Source: Bacillota bacterium | GTDB lineage: Bacteria; Bacillota; Clostridia; Acetivibrionales; JAFADI01 | Assembly (NCBI GenBank): GCA_023424965.1 | Contig: JAFADI010000155.1 | Location: 3,876-67,875 of the forward strand | Direction of reading: 5' to 3' | Length of the DNA: 64,000 nt | Part shown: piece after piece, positions 1 to 9,321 of the stretch | Numbering within the stretch: position 1 is the first letter of the stretch | How the letters are laid out: each line of letters begins with the position of its first letter | Program-made: the position numbers and the translations under genes | The notes under the pieces: generated by a model | Seen by the model: the letters and a program-made list of their open reading frames with translations, nothing else | What the model was told of the DNA's origin: nothing | The model's database searches: none

Positions 1-39
1 AAAAATTAAAGGGTAACATAAAATTACAACTTGTATTCT

Positions 40-80
40 TGCCTTACCTGGTGTAAAAAGTACATAAGGCATTTTTTTTG
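40..80 (+). terminator. Rho-independent terminator of an upstream gene
   Basis: TGCCTTA at 40-46 pairs with TAAGGCA at 65-71 and is followed directly by eight T. It presumably ends a gene that lies left of the window. The rest of 1-152 shows no gene. Confidence 0.6.
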
Positions 81-152
81 TTATTCGGAGATATTATGTA
101 AACCAAAAACCGGGAATTCAACAGAGAGAGATTCCCAAGAAAAGGGGGTAAA

Positions 153-1199
153 ATGAAGAAGTTTATAGCAATACTCATTTCTGCCGTCATGGCCTTTGCG
201 TCCGCGGGCACCGTGGCTGCGGCAGGAGTGAACGCCATACAGAACCAGGCGGGGATTTTTGTAAACGGAGAAAAAGTAGAATTTTCAAATCCTCCCATGC
301 TGGTAAGTGGAAGAAACCTGGTACCTGTAAGGAGCATTTTTGAAAAGCTGGGCGCCGAGGTTGAATGGCACCCGGAAAACAGCACGGTGACGGTTAAAAA
401 TGAACAGACGGATATCGTCATGAGGATCGGCTATACAGCGGCTACCGTCAACAACAGGATGGTAAGGATGGATGTGCCCCCTCTCATTTTGAACAATTAT
501 ACGATGATTCCGTTAAGGTTCATTGCCGAAACGCTGATGGCGGAAGTAGGGTGGAATCCCCAAAATGGAGCCGTAAGCATAGTGACGGGTAAAAATGAGG
601 GCTCCTCCAGGGGAGACTACGATAGGGATTATTATGACCAGAACAGCTTTGCCGTGGTAATTGATGCGGGACATGGAGGCCTGGAAACGGGAGCCAATTA
701 TTTCGGGGTCATGGAAAAGAATTTGAACCTGGCAATATCCAAAAAGCTGAATGAACTTCTACAGGCAGAGGGAATTAAAACCTACATGACAAGGACAGGG
801 GACTCCACCGTGAGCCTGTATGACCGGTCAGGTCTGGCAAATTCCGTCAATGCCGATTTGTTTGTAAGCGTGCACAATAATGCCGGCAGTGCGGGTACCA
901 TCGGTACCATGACGCTGTATTATCCGGGAAGCAGCAATTCCAAAGGGAAGTTATCCGCCCAGGCGTTTGCTTCAATTGTGCAGAGCGAACTTGTAGGGAT
1001 GCTGGGTTCAAAGAATCTGGGAGTCATCGCACGGCCCAACCTGGCGGTGCTGAGAACTGCCAATATGCCGGCCGTCATTGCCGAGGTGGGATACATGTCA
1101 AATGCCGGTGAGCTTACAAAGCTTTTGAAGGAGGACTACCAGCAAAAAACGGCAGAGGCGTTGAAAAATGCCGTGCTTAAGGCTTTGAACAGAATGTGA
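153..1199 (+). CDS. N-acetylmuramoyl-L-alanine amidase with copper-amine-oxidase-like stalk domain
   Basis: This is a secreted cell-wall hydrolase that cleaves the amide bond between MurNAc and the peptide stem. Residues 1-24 form a signal peptide ending in a run of Ala. Residues about 30-145 resemble the stalk domain named after copper amine oxidase N-termini, common in clostridial exported proteins. Residues about 165-345 form an Amidase_3 domain with the zinc-binding DAGHGG, a second His in SVHNNA and the catalytic Glu in AEVGYMSN. An AAGGGGG site precedes the ATG. Family and catalytic residues are clear; whether it acts in vegetative growth or sporulation cannot be read from the sequence. 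Confidence 0.9.
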   Translation: MKKFIAILISAVMAFASAGTVAAAGVNAIQNQAGIFVNGEKVEFSNPPMLVSGRNLVPVRSIFEKLGAEVEWHPENSTVTVKNEQTDIVMRIGYTAATVNNRMVRMDVPPLILNNYTMIPLRFIAETLMAEVGWNPQNGAVSIVTGKNEGSSRGDYDRDYYDQNSFAVVIDAGHGGLETGANYFGVMEKNLNLAISKKLNELLQAEGIKTYMTRTGDSTVSLYDRSGLANSVNADLFVSVHNNAGSAGTIGTMTLYYPGSSNSKGKLSAQAFASIVQSELVGMLGSKNLGVIARPNLAVLRTANMPAVIAEVGYMSNAGELTKLLKEDYQQKTAEALKNAVLKALNRM

Positions 1200-1209
1200 C
1201 GGCATTGGC

Positions 1210-1238
1210 TTGTATTTGCAGCCGGTTAAGGATATAAT
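1210..1238 (+). promoter_or_regulatory. Sigma-A type promoter
   Basis: TTGTAT at 1210-1215 and TATAAT at 1233-1238 are separated by 17 nt, between the amidase stop and the methyltransferase start. It probably drives the gene at 1282. Confidence 0.6.
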
Positions 1239-1281
1239 CGAAAAGAAAAAATTTGTTCGTTAAAGGATAATACTTCAATCC

Positions 1282-1737
1282 ATGTTTGATTTAATCTTTG
1301 ACAATATGAAAAAACCCATCAACGTAGGAGTTGCGATAAGGCTTGCCTGTGCAACCGGCAGCAGGCTTTATTTCACGGGCAACAGCATCGATTACAGGAA
1401 CAGGAAAGCGCAGCTCTCCGCCGTAGGCTATGAAGAGCAGGCGGACATAAGCTATGAGAAGGATTTTAAGGCGCTGGTGGAAAGGCTGAAAGGCGAGGGG
1501 AAAAGAATCATCGGTACCTCGCCCAGAGCGGACAAATTTTATTCCCAGGTAGATTATACAAAGCCTGTGGCTTTCGTTTTCGGAAACGAAGGCACAGGCC
1601 TTTCAAAAGAGAACATGCAGGTGGTGGATGAACTTGTAGGCATACCCATGCCTGGGGGGACGGAATCCTTAAATGTGGTTACCTCGGCGGCCATCGTACT
1701 TTACGAAGGGCTGCGGCAGAGGAATTTCAGATTGTAA
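1282..1737 (+). CDS. TrmH/SpoU-family RNA 2'-O-methyltransferase, short form
   Basis: A 151-residue SPOUT-fold methyltransferase. It starts directly with the catalytic domain (FDNMKKPINVGVAIRLA) and carries the family motifs FVFGNEGTGLS near residue 103 and PMPGGTESLNV near residue 122, which build the trefoil-knot SAM site. The length matches TrmL-like enzymes, which methylate a ribose in tRNA, but the exact RNA target cannot be decided here. There is no strong Shine-Dalgarno; AAAGGAT lies about 13 nt before the ATG. It is transcribed from the promoter at 1210. Confidence 0.85.
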   Translation: MFDLIFDNMKKPINVGVAIRLACATGSRLYFTGNSIDYRNRKAQLSAVGYEEQADISYEKDFKALVERLKGEGKRIIGTSPRADKFYSQVDYTKPVAFVFGNEGTGLSKENMQVVDELVGIPMPGGTESLNVVTSAAIVLYEGLRQRNFRL

Positions 1738-1742
1738 CATTC

Positions 1743-1964
1743 CTACTGCAGGTAATATAAAAAACTGGAAATGTTTTCATGAAGAAAATCCAGATCTATT
1801 TTTCCTCTGACAGCATCATTGTATAGATTGTTGTAAGTCTCAAGGGCACGGTCTATATGCTGTTTTTGGTTGATGCTCAGATCGGGGTTTTCTTTATAAT
1901 CCTTTATATCTTCAATGCAATTCTTGATTATCTCAAATTTCTTTTCGTTGGATATGTTCGCCAT
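1743..1964 (-). CDS. Small hypothetical protein, acidic and helical
   Basis: A 73-residue protein preceded on the minus strand by AGAGGT about 6 nt from its ATG, which argues for real expression. It is rich in Lys, Asp, Glu and Asn and has no Cys, membrane segment or known motif that I recognise. It converges tail to tail with the methyltransferase gene (5 nt gap) and lies downstream of the HAD phosphatase on the same strand. Confidence 0.55.
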   Translation of the reverse strand: MANISNEKKFEIIKNCIEDIKDYKENPDLSINQKQHIDRALETYNNLYNDAVRGKIDLDFLHENISSFLYYLQ

Positions 1965-2027
1965 GGTTTTACCTCTTTAGAATTTTAGTTTTGTACTGCA
2001 TTTATATTGTTTTCTTTTCTAATACAA

Positions 2028-2672
2028 TTATTCTTCACCCTGTTTTACGATAGCCACAAGGTCCGCAGGAGACTTGATGACGTAATCAGGATTCAGGTCC
2101 GCAAAGCTGTGGCTGGGGAAAATGGTCCAGTCAACCAGCACCGTACGGATGCCTGCGTTTTTTCCGCATAGGATGTCGTAGGGGCTGTCACCCACCAGCA
2201 AAGCCTCGTGAGGAGGTGCACCAAGGGCTGCGAGGGCCTTCAAGGCGGGCTCCGGATGGGGCTTGTTGTTCTCAATGTCGTAGGCGCTTATGATGACGTC
2301 AAAATAATCCTGCAGGTTGAAAAGCTTCAGGCCATGCTCAATACCACTCCGGCCCTTCGCCGATACAATCGCGGTTTTGCAGCCTGACAGCCTGAGTTCC
2401 CGCAGCATTTCCGCCACACCGGCAAATTCCTGTACCATGGTATCCTGGAGAGATCTGTAGCACTCCTTGTAATGTAAAACCATTTGCGGATAGTGGGCCT
2501 GGGAAAGAAATTTCATCTGGTCGTCCAGATATTTTCCCAGGATGGAGTTAAGCTCCTCGTCCGTAAGGTCCCTGTCAAAAAATTTCCTTGAAACTTCGTT
2601 TAGTGAGTGTATGATCAACTCATTGGTATCAATCAGCGTTCCGTCAAAGTCAAAAAGCACGTATTTATACAT
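2028..2672 (-). CDS. HAD-superfamily phosphatase (PpaX/Gph-like)
   Basis: A haloacid-dehalogenase-like hydrolase of subfamily I with an alpha-helical cap. Motif I is FDFDGTLID at residues 6-14, motif II is the Ser in AIVSAKG, and motif III/IV contains a Lys followed by LLVGDSPYDI. Overall similarity is to pyrophosphatase PpaX and phosphoglycolate phosphatase; substrate is uncertain. In-frame GTG and ATG codons lie 6-12 nt upstream, but GGTGAT sits at the right distance from the ATG whose A is at 2672, so I use that start. Confidence 0.85.
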   Translation of the reverse strand: MYKYVLFDFDGTLIDTNELIIHSLNEVSRKFFDRDLTDEELNSILGKYLDDQMKFLSQAHYPQMVLHYKECYRSLQDTMVQEFAGVAEMLRELRLSGCKTAIVSAKGRSGIEHGLKLFNLQDYFDVIISAYDIENNKPHPEPALKALAALGAPPHEALLVGDSPYDILCGKNAGIRTVLVDWTIFPSHSFADLNPDYVIKSPADLVAIVKQGEE

Positions 2673-2898
2673 TGTCATCACCAAAAAATATTATAACACA
2701 GGGAACCGGGTATAACTCAATAATAAATATTAATTTTTTGAAAATTATGTTGAAAAATATACATCCTTGCCTGTCCTATATGGTTTCTGCCTCATAAAAA
2801 TCAATTCTACTACAGGGCGCCCCTTTTGTGCTATAATAAATCATATTTTGCTTACAGTGAGGGAAGTTTAAAATTAATATGCAGTTTGAGAGGGAAAC

Positions 2899-5277
2899 AT
2901 GGACGAGAAAACACTGATAAAGCTTGAATACGATAAAATGATAAAGAAGCTTATGAGCCTTACGGTTTCAGACCTGGGCAGGGAAATCGCCGAGGCCCTG
3001 ACTCCTGAAACAGGACTTCAGAAAATATCCAGGAGCCTTAAGGAGACCAGCGACGGAGTGAGCTTTATCGTGAGGCGCGGGAGCCCTCCCATGGGAGGGA
3101 TACACGATATCCGGGGGAGCCTTAAAAGGATTGAAATGGGGGCGGTACTAAATCCCGGAGAACTTCTGAGAATATCCGATACCCTGAGGGCAAGCAGGAA
3201 CCTAAAGGGCTATGCAAGCGACAATCTGACCGCTGAAGGAGAGAATTCCGTCGGAGGCCTTATCAGCGCCCTCATCCCCAATAAAAGGCTGGAGGACAAA
3301 ATCAACCTTTCCATCGTCAATGAGGAGGAAATTGCCGACGGAGCCAGCTCTGCCCTGGCCAATATCCGGCGGCAGATCAGGGACAACCAGAGCTCCATCA
3401 AGGACAAGCTCAATGAAATCATAAAATCCTCAAAGAACCAGAAATACATGCAGGAAAGCATCGTGACCCTGAGGGGCGACAGGTATGTGGTGCCCGTCAA
3501 ACAGGAGCACCGCAACGAAATACCCGGTCTGGTGCACGACGCCTCCTCCAGCGGGGCCACCATCTTCATCGAGCCCATGGCGGTGGTGGAAGCCAACAAC
3601 AACATACGTCAGTTGAAGATAAAAGAGCAAATAGAGATCGAGAGGATTCTGGCAGAGCTCACTTCCGAGGCAGCCGGCATTCTGGACAACCTGAAGGCCA
3701 ACGTTTCCATCCTGGCCACCCTGGATTTTATCTTTGCCAAGGCAAAGTTGAGTGTGGATTACAACTGTGTGTCTCCCAAGCTCAATGACAGGGGCTATAC
3801 CCTCATAAAAAAAGGGCGTCATCCCCTGCTGGAGCAGAAATCCGTCGTGCCCATCGATTTCTGGATCGGTGACAACTTCAGCACCCTGGTCATCACGGGA
3901 CCCAATACGGGCGGAAAGACAGTCACCCTCAAGACGGTGGGGCTTTTTACCCTCATGACCCAGGCCGGTCTTCACATCCCGGCCAATGAAGGTACGGAAA
4001 TCGGTGTTTTTGAAAAAGTGTTTGCCGACATCGGGGATGAACAGAGCATCGAACAGAGCCTCAGCACTTTTTCCTCCCATATGAAGAATATCGTTAAAAT
4101 ACTGGGGAGTGCGGATCACAAATCCCTTGTGCTTTTCGACGAACTGGGAGCCGGTACCGACCCCACGGAAGGAGCCGCCCTGGCCATGGCCATTCTGGAA
4201 GAGCTTCACAAGAGGGGGGCAAGGACCGTTGCCACCACCCACTACAGCGAGCTCAAGGTATATGCCATCTCCACCAGCCACGTGGAGAACGCCTGCTGCG
4301 AATTTGACGTGGAAACCCTGAGGCCCACCTACAAGCTTTTGATCGGTGTGCCCGGCAAGAGCAACGCCTTTGCCATATCCGGAAGGCTGGGACTGGCTTC
4401 GGCGGTGCTTGAGCGGGCAAAAGAATTCCTCACCAGGGAAGACATCGAGTTTGAGGACATCCTGGTTTCCATCGAGAAAAACCGAAGCGAATCGGAACAG
4501 GAGAGGGTCAAGGCGGAAAGCTACCGGAGGGAAACGGAGAAACTCAAACAGGAACTGGAGGAACAGAAAGTCAGGCTGAATTCCCAGAAGGAGAAAATCC
4601 TCCGGGAAGCGAGGGAAGAAGCCAGAAAGCTCCTGCTGGAGGCCAAGGAGGATGCGGAGAACATTCTTCAGGAAATGCGCAGGCTTGAAATTGAGCGGGA
4701 AGAAGCGGACAAAAACAGGGCGGCGGAGGAACTGCGGCAGAAGCTTAAAAAGAAGGTAAATGATATTGAAGAGGGCCTGACCCTGTCCCTTATGCCCAAA
4801 CAGGGCCTGGTGAAGCCTCCCAAAAACCTGAAGCCCGGTGACAGCGTCCTTATTGTGAACCTGAACCAGAAGGGAACGGTGGTCAACCCTCCGGATAAAA
4901 ACGGTGAGGCCATTGTCCAGGCGGGAATCATGAAAATCAATGTGCATATAACGAATCTGCGGCTTGCAGACGAGCAAAAAAATCAGGCCCACAGGGTGGG
5001 AATGGGAACCATCGGAGCTTCAAAGGCCAGGACCGTTTCTACGGAGGTGGACCTGCGGGGGTTGAACCTTGAGGAGGCCATCGAAACCGTGGACAAATAC
5101 ATCGACGATGCCAGCATCGCCGGCCTTGGCGAGGTTACGGTGATTCACGGAAAAGGAACGGGCGTATTGAGAAGTGGCATTCACCAGTTCCTGAAGAGCA
5201 GCAAGCATGTGAAGTCCTTCCGGCTGGGAAAGTACGGAGAGGGAGAGAGCGGAGTCACGGTGGTGGAACTCAAATAG
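2899..5277 (+). CDS. mutS2: Endonuclease MutS2 / ribosome-rescue ATPase
   Basis: A 792-residue MutS2. Residues about 1-320 are the core and lever domains. The ABC-type ATPase follows, with Walker A GPNTGGKT near residue 334, a signature region (SLSTFSSHM) and Walker B LVLFDELGAGTDP near 413. A long Glu/Lys/Arg coiled coil spans about 515-630, a KOW-like segment follows, and a C-terminal Smr nuclease domain carries VDLRGLNLEEA and the HGKGTG loop. The family suppresses recombination and, in Bacillus, senses collided ribosomes. GAGAGGGAAAC precedes the ATG. It is monocistronic, with a terminator at 5420. Confidence 0.95.
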   Translation: MDEKTLIKLEYDKMIKKLMSLTVSDLGREIAEALTPETGLQKISRSLKETSDGVSFIVRRGSPPMGGIHDIRGSLKRIEMGAVLNPGELLRISDTLRASRNLKGYASDNLTAEGENSVGGLISALIPNKRLEDKINLSIVNEEEIADGASSALANIRRQIRDNQSSIKDKLNEIIKSSKNQKYMQESIVTLRGDRYVVPVKQEHRNEIPGLVHDASSSGATIFIEPMAVVEANNNIRQLKIKEQIEIERILAELTSEAAGILDNLKANVSILATLDFIFAKAKLSVDYNCVSPKLNDRGYTLIKKGRHPLLEQKSVVPIDFWIGDNFSTLVITGPNTGGKTVTLKTVGLFTLMTQAGLHIPANEGTEIGVFEKVFADIGDEQSIEQSLSTFSSHMKNIVKILGSADHKSLVLFDELGAGTDPTEGAALAMAILEELHKRGARTVATTHYSELKVYAISTSHVENACCEFDVETLRPTYKLLIGVPGKSNAFAISGRLGLASAVLERAKEFLTREDIEFEDILVSIEKNRSESEQERVKAESYRRETEKLKQELEEQKVRLNSQKEKILREAREEARKLLLEAKEDAENILQEMRRLEIEREEADKNRAAEELRQKLKKKVNDIEEGLTLSLMPKQGLVKPPKNLKPGDSVLIVNLNQKGTVVNPPDKNGEAIVQAGIMKINVHITNLRLADEQKNQAHRVGMGTIGASKARTVSTEVDLRGLNLEEAIETVDKYIDDASIAGLGEVTVIHGKGTGVLRSGIHQFLKSSKHVKSFRLGKYGEGESGVTVVELK

Positions 5278-5419
5278 ACGCCGGGTGTTATGGCTTGTTA
5301 AACGATTTATGTAAAGACTGTTTGTAATGATGAACAGGGGAAACATTGACACCGGTTGAAATATGAGATATTTTAAATATAAGGTTTTCGACAAAAAATT
5401 AGTTGATTAAGTTTATTTT

Positions 5420-5449
5420 TCCCGGCGCAGTTGCTGCTCCGGGATTTTT
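5420..5449 (+). terminator. Rho-independent terminator of mutS2
   Basis: TCCCGG, a one-base bulge and GCAG pair with CTGC, one base and CCGGGA (5420-5444), followed by TTTTT. The region 5278-5588 holds only this terminator and the typA promoter. Confidence 0.75.
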
Positions 5450-5518
5450 GTGTTTACGGGCATTTTCTGCATGTTTCAATATTTTTCGTAGAAAAATACT
5501 ATATGGAGACTTTTTAAG

Positions 5519-5547
5519 TTGACAAGCCATATACCTTACTTTAGAAT
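5519..5547 (+). promoter_or_regulatory. Strong sigma-A promoter of typA
   Basis: A consensus TTGACA at 5519-5524, a 17-nt spacer and TAGAAT at 5542-5547, about 40 nt before the typA start. Confidence 0.75.
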
Positions 5548-5588
5548 TAGAATGTTGACTTGAAAAAAGCATTAGAAGGGGAATATGT

Positions 5589-7415
5589 GTGAAACAAACA
5601 AGAAATGACATTAGAAACATAGCAATCATCGCTCACGTTGACCATGGAAAGACCACCCTGGTTGACGGGATGCTGAGGCAAAGCGGTATTTTTAGAGAAA
5701 ACGAGCAGGTTCAGGAGCGGGTCATGGATTCCAACGACCTTGAGAGGGAAAGGGGAATTACCATCCTGGCCAAGAATACTGCGGTTAATTATAAAGGTAT
5801 GAAGATCAATATTGTGGATACTCCGGGCCACGCGGATTTCGGAGGCGAGGTTGAGCGCGTGCTGAAGATGGTGGACGGCGTTCTGCTGCTGGTGGACGCC
5901 TTTGAAGGCTCCATGCCGCAGACTAGGTTCGTGCTCAGAAAGGCGCTGCAATTGAACCTTAAGCCCATTGTGGTGGTAAACAAGATTGACAGGCCCGAAG
6001 CCAGGCCCAACGAAGTTGTGGATGAGGTTCTGGACCTGTTTATCGAGCTTGGCGCCGATGACGACCAATTGGAGTTTCCCGTGGCCTTTGCTTCCTCCAG
6101 GGAGGGGTACGCAATCTATAGCCTGGAAGACGAGAAGCAGGACCTTCAACCCCTTTTCGACATGATCATCGAAAAGGTTCCGGCACCTCAGGGCTATGGC
6201 GACCTGCCTTTACAGCTGCTGGTATCCAGCATCGATTATGATGAGTATATCGGCCGTGTTGCCATCGGCAGGGTGGAAAGGGGCACCGTGAAAAGCGGGC
6301 AGCAGGCCGTCATATGCAAAAAGGACGGCGGACTGCAGCAGATCAAGATAAGCAAGCTTTACACCTTCCAGGGACTCCGGAGAGCCGAATGTGAAGAGGC
6401 CTCCTTCGGAGATATTGTGGTTGTGGCGGGCGTCGGAGACATCACCATCGGTGAAACCATCTGCGATGTGGAAAATCCGGAACCCCTTCCTTTTGTGGAT
6501 ATTGACGAACCTACCATCTCCATGACCTTCAGTGTAAACAACAGCCCCTTTGCAGGGAGGGAAGGCACCTATGTCACCTCAAGGCATTTAAGGGACAGGC
6601 TTTTCAAAGAGCTTGAAAAGAATGTGAGCTTGAGGGTGGAAGAAACCGATTCTCCCGATTCCTTCAAGGTGTCGGGCAGAGGTGAGCTGCACCTGTCGGT
6701 GCTCATTGAAACCATGAGGAGGCAGGGGTATGAGTTCCAGGTATCCAAACCTACCGTCATCAACAAGGTAAAGGATGGACAAATATTGGAGCCCATCGAA
6801 TACCTCATGATCGACGTACCCGAAGAATTCATGGGGGGAGTTATGGAAAAGCTGGGTTCCCGCAAGGCGGAGATGGTGAACATGCATTCCGCCAACCAGG
6901 GTTATACCAGGCTGGAATTCAAAATACCGGCCCGATGCCTCATCGGTTACAGGTCGGAGTTTTTGACGGATACAAAAGGAAATGGTATAATGAATCATAT
7001 ATTCCATGGCTTTGAAGCTTATAAGGGAGATATCCCCGGAAGACAGAGAGGCTCCATGATCGCCTGGGAGGACGGGGAGGCCGTGACCTACGGACTTTAC
7101 AACGCCCAGGACAGGGGAACCCTGTTTATTGAACCCGGTACCAAGGTTTACGAAGGGATGATCGTTGGTGAAAATGCCAGAGTTGAGGATATCGTCATCA
7201 ATGTCTGCAAGAAAAAGCATGTCACCAATATGCGCGCATCCGGATCCGATGAGGCTCTAAGGCTTACACCTGCCTTGATCATGAGCCTGGAACAGTCCCT
7301 CGAGTTCATTGCCGACGATGAGCTTGTGGAGATTACGCCAAAGAGTATACGGCTGAGAAAGCGCATTCTGGATTCGGAATTGAGAGCAAAAGCCAAGAGT
7401 AAAGTGCAGCAATAG
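5589..7415 (+). CDS. typA: Ribosome-binding GTPase TypA/BipA
   Basis: A 608-residue translational GTPase of the EF-G family. G1 is AHVDHGKTTL near residue 14, G3 is DTPGHADFGGEVER near 74, and G4 is NKID near 130. Domain II, the EF-G-like domains III and V and the BipA-specific C-terminal domain follow. It binds the 70S ribosome and assists large-subunit assembly, mainly in stress and cold. The start is GTG, 8 nt after AAGGGG; an overlapping ATG two codons earlier is in another frame. It is followed at 31 nt by mltG. Confidence 0.96.
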   Translation: MKQTRNDIRNIAIIAHVDHGKTTLVDGMLRQSGIFRENEQVQERVMDSNDLERERGITILAKNTAVNYKGMKINIVDTPGHADFGGEVERVLKMVDGVLLLVDAFEGSMPQTRFVLRKALQLNLKPIVVVNKIDRPEARPNEVVDEVLDLFIELGADDDQLEFPVAFASSREGYAIYSLEDEKQDLQPLFDMIIEKVPAPQGYGDLPLQLLVSSIDYDEYIGRVAIGRVERGTVKSGQQAVICKKDGGLQQIKISKLYTFQGLRRAECEEASFGDIVVVAGVGDITIGETICDVENPEPLPFVDIDEPTISMTFSVNNSPFAGREGTYVTSRHLRDRLFKELEKNVSLRVEETDSPDSFKVSGRGELHLSVLIETMRRQGYEFQVSKPTVINKVKDGQILEPIEYLMIDVPEEFMGGVMEKLGSRKAEMVNMHSANQGYTRLEFKIPARCLIGYRSEFLTDTKGNGIMNHIFHGFEAYKGDIPGRQRGSMIAWEDGEAVTYGLYNAQDRGTLFIEPGTKVYEGMIVGENARVEDIVINVCKKKHVTNMRASGSDEALRLTPALIMSLEQSLEFIADDELVEITPKSIRLRKRILDSELRAKAKSKVQQ

Positions 7416-7445
7416 CCCTCACCTTTTAGATGTGGTGGTGAAAAT

Positions 7446-8564
7446 ATGAGCGAAATCAGTACAAGCAGTACGGGTCCTGTAAAAAAGAAAAAGCTGGTAA
7501 GGAAAAATAAGGCTCCCTTGAGGATTCTAATATTCCTGGTTTTTGTCCTGGTGACGGTGGTCAGCAGTGTCTACTCCTACAAATATGTGGTGGAACAGAA
7601 CACGTTGAAGGCCGAGAAAACCCTTCCCCAGATCCCTGAGGACAAGAGGATCGAATTTGTCGTGGAATCCGGCTCGGTAACGGAAACCATTTCCAAAAAA
7701 CTGGAGGCCCAGGGCATCATAAAATATCCCATGATCTTTAAGCTTATGTCCAAAATCAACGGGTATGACGGTAAATACAGGGCAGGAACCCACTACCTCA
7801 GTGACGAACTGGACTATGAACAGATCATGATGGTTCTGGCGGGGGAGCCTGAAAGAATCTGGATTACCTTCATGGAAGGCCTGACAGCCAACGATACCAT
7901 GGGAAAACTGCTTGAAAAGAAGCTCATTGACCGGAACAAGTTCCTGCAGGTGATGAATACGGAAAAGTTCGATTATAAATTCCTTGAAGGGCTGCCCAAA
8001 AGGGAACTGCGGTTTGAAGGCTATTTATTTCCCGACACCTATGATTTTGACATGAAAGACGGAGAAAAGGAAATAATAAATAAGCTGTTGAAGAATTTTG
8101 GGGACAAGTTCAAGCCGGAGTACTATAAAAAAGCCCAGGAAATGAAAATGACGGTGGACCAGATCGTGATTCTGGCCTCCATCATTGAAAAAGAAGCCGC
8201 TACGGCGGAAGACCGGAAGACCATCGCAGGCGTTTTTTACAACAGGCTGAAGAGCAAGGACAAGACGCTGAGAAAGCTGCAGTCCTGTGCAACCATACAG
8301 TACATCATCTATAACAAGGAAGGCGTTTATAAGAAGGTAATATCCGAGAAGGATACAAAGATACCGAGTCCCTATAATACTTATGAAAATGAAGGCCTGC
8401 CTCCAGGACCCATCTGTTCTCCGGGACAGGCTGCCATCGAGGCGGCTTTGTATCCGGAAAAGACGGATTACCTGTATTTTGTGGCCAGGGGAGACGGGAC
8501 CCATCAGTTTTCCAAGACATACAAGGAGCACCAGGCCGCAACGAAGAAGTATGGCGTGAACTGA
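7446..8564 (+). CDS. mltG: Endolytic murein transglycosylase MltG
   Basis: A 372-residue membrane-anchored YceG-like protein that cuts nascent glycan strands and sets their length. A basic cytoplasmic tail (residues 1-23) precedes one membrane helix (about 24-45), then a LysM-like subdomain and the catalytic domain with ASIIEKEA near residue 245 carrying the catalytic Glu, and the conserved LPPGPICSPG and LYFV segments. GGTGGTG precedes the ATG. Together with the next two genes it reproduces the Bacillus yrrL-yrrM-yrrN/O order. Confidence 0.93.
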   Translation: MSEISTSSTGPVKKKKLVRKNKAPLRILIFLVFVLVTVVSSVYSYKYVVEQNTLKAEKTLPQIPEDKRIEFVVESGSVTETISKKLEAQGIIKYPMIFKLMSKINGYDGKYRAGTHYLSDELDYEQIMMVLAGEPERIWITFMEGLTANDTMGKLLEKKLIDRNKFLQVMNTEKFDYKFLEGLPKRELRFEGYLFPDTYDFDMKDGEKEIINKLLKNFGDKFKPEYYKKAQEMKMTVDQIVILASIIEKEAATAEDRKTIAGVFYNRLKSKDKTLRKLQSCATIQYIIYNKEGVYKKVISEKDTKIPSPYNTYENEGLPPGPICSPGQAAIEAALYPEKTDYLYFVARGDGTHQFSKTYKEHQAATKKYGVN

Positions 8565-8579
8565 ATATATAATAAAAGG

Positions 8580-8609
8580 AATGTGAGGCCTGCAGCCTCA
8601 CATTTTTGC
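8580..8609 (+). terminator. Terminator or attenuator between mltG and trmR
   Basis: AATGTGAGGC and GCCTCACATT form a perfect 10-bp stem with a 5-nt loop, followed by TTTTT. trmR must depend on read-through or on a promoter I did not identify. Confidence 0.75.
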
Positions 8610-8641
8610 AGTCTGGATGACCGGACCATGGAGATTTGACT

Positions 8642-9280
8642 ATGATATGCTATGAATACGTCAACGATTACATAAGAAAAACCATAAAACCCAACGGTGG
8701 AATCCTTGCGGAGCTTGAGGATTTTGCAAAAGCCAATCATGTGCCCATCATCCATCCGGAAGTGGCGAGGCTGCTTGCGGTGCTGGGCAGTATGCAAAAG
8801 CCCGGAAGGATTCTGGAGGTGGGAACGGCCATCGGCTATTCCGCCATTCTCATGTCCACATTTCTCGCACCTGGAGGGAAACTGGACACCATCGACCGGT
8901 ATGAGCTGATGATCGACCGGGCCAGGGAAAATATAAAGAAGGCTTCCCTGGGAGACAGGGTGAACATCATTGCCGGGGATGCGCTGGAGGTTCTCCGGTG
9001 CCTCAACAAAAAGTATGATATGATTTTTCTTGATGCGGCAAAGGGCCAGTACGGGGAATTCCTGCCGGAATGCCTGAGGATGCTCAGGCCAGGGGGGCTG
9101 CTGGTGTCCGACAATGTGCTTTACAAGGGGATGATTGCCAGTGATGAACTGGTGGTCAGGAGAAAGAAAACCATCGTAAAGAGGATGAGGGATTATCTTG
9201 ACACCATCTGCCATGCGGAAGAGCTGGAAACCAGCATCGTGCCCATCGGGGACGGGGTGGCAATCAGTTACAGGAAATGA
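8642..9280 (+). CDS. trmR: tRNA 5-hydroxyuridine-34 O-methyltransferase TrmR (YrrM-like)
   Basis: A class I SAM-dependent methyltransferase of the O-methyltransferase_3 family, 212 residues from this start. The SAM motif is ILEVGTAIGYSAI near residue 58, with the acidic DTIDRYE next and the metal-binding FLDAAKGQY region near 128. The Bacillus homologue methylates 5-hydroxyuridine at the tRNA wobble position to 5-methoxyuridine. I chose the ATG at 8642 because GGAG lies 8 nt upstream; an in-frame TTG at 8636 is less likely. Its position between mltG and a U32 gene supports the tRNA role over a catechol-type one. Confidence 0.85.
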   Translation: MICYEYVNDYIRKTIKPNGGILAELEDFAKANHVPIIHPEVARLLAVLGSMQKPGRILEVGTAIGYSAILMSTFLAPGGKLDTIDRYELMIDRARENIKKASLGDRVNIIAGDALEVLRCLNKKYDMIFLDAAKGQYGEFLPECLRMLRPGGLLVSDNVLYKGMIASDELVVRRKKTIVKRMRDYLDTICHAEELETSIVPIGDGVAISYRK

Positions 9281-9321
9281 ACGGGGAAAAAATTCGGGTA
9301 GGAAAGATACAGGGAGGCTGT

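Noticed and set aside
3430..4992. 520-codon antisense frame inside mutS2
   Set aside because: It lies opposite a gene with complete MutS2 motifs, has no ribosome site and shows the low-complexity pattern of a shadow frame.
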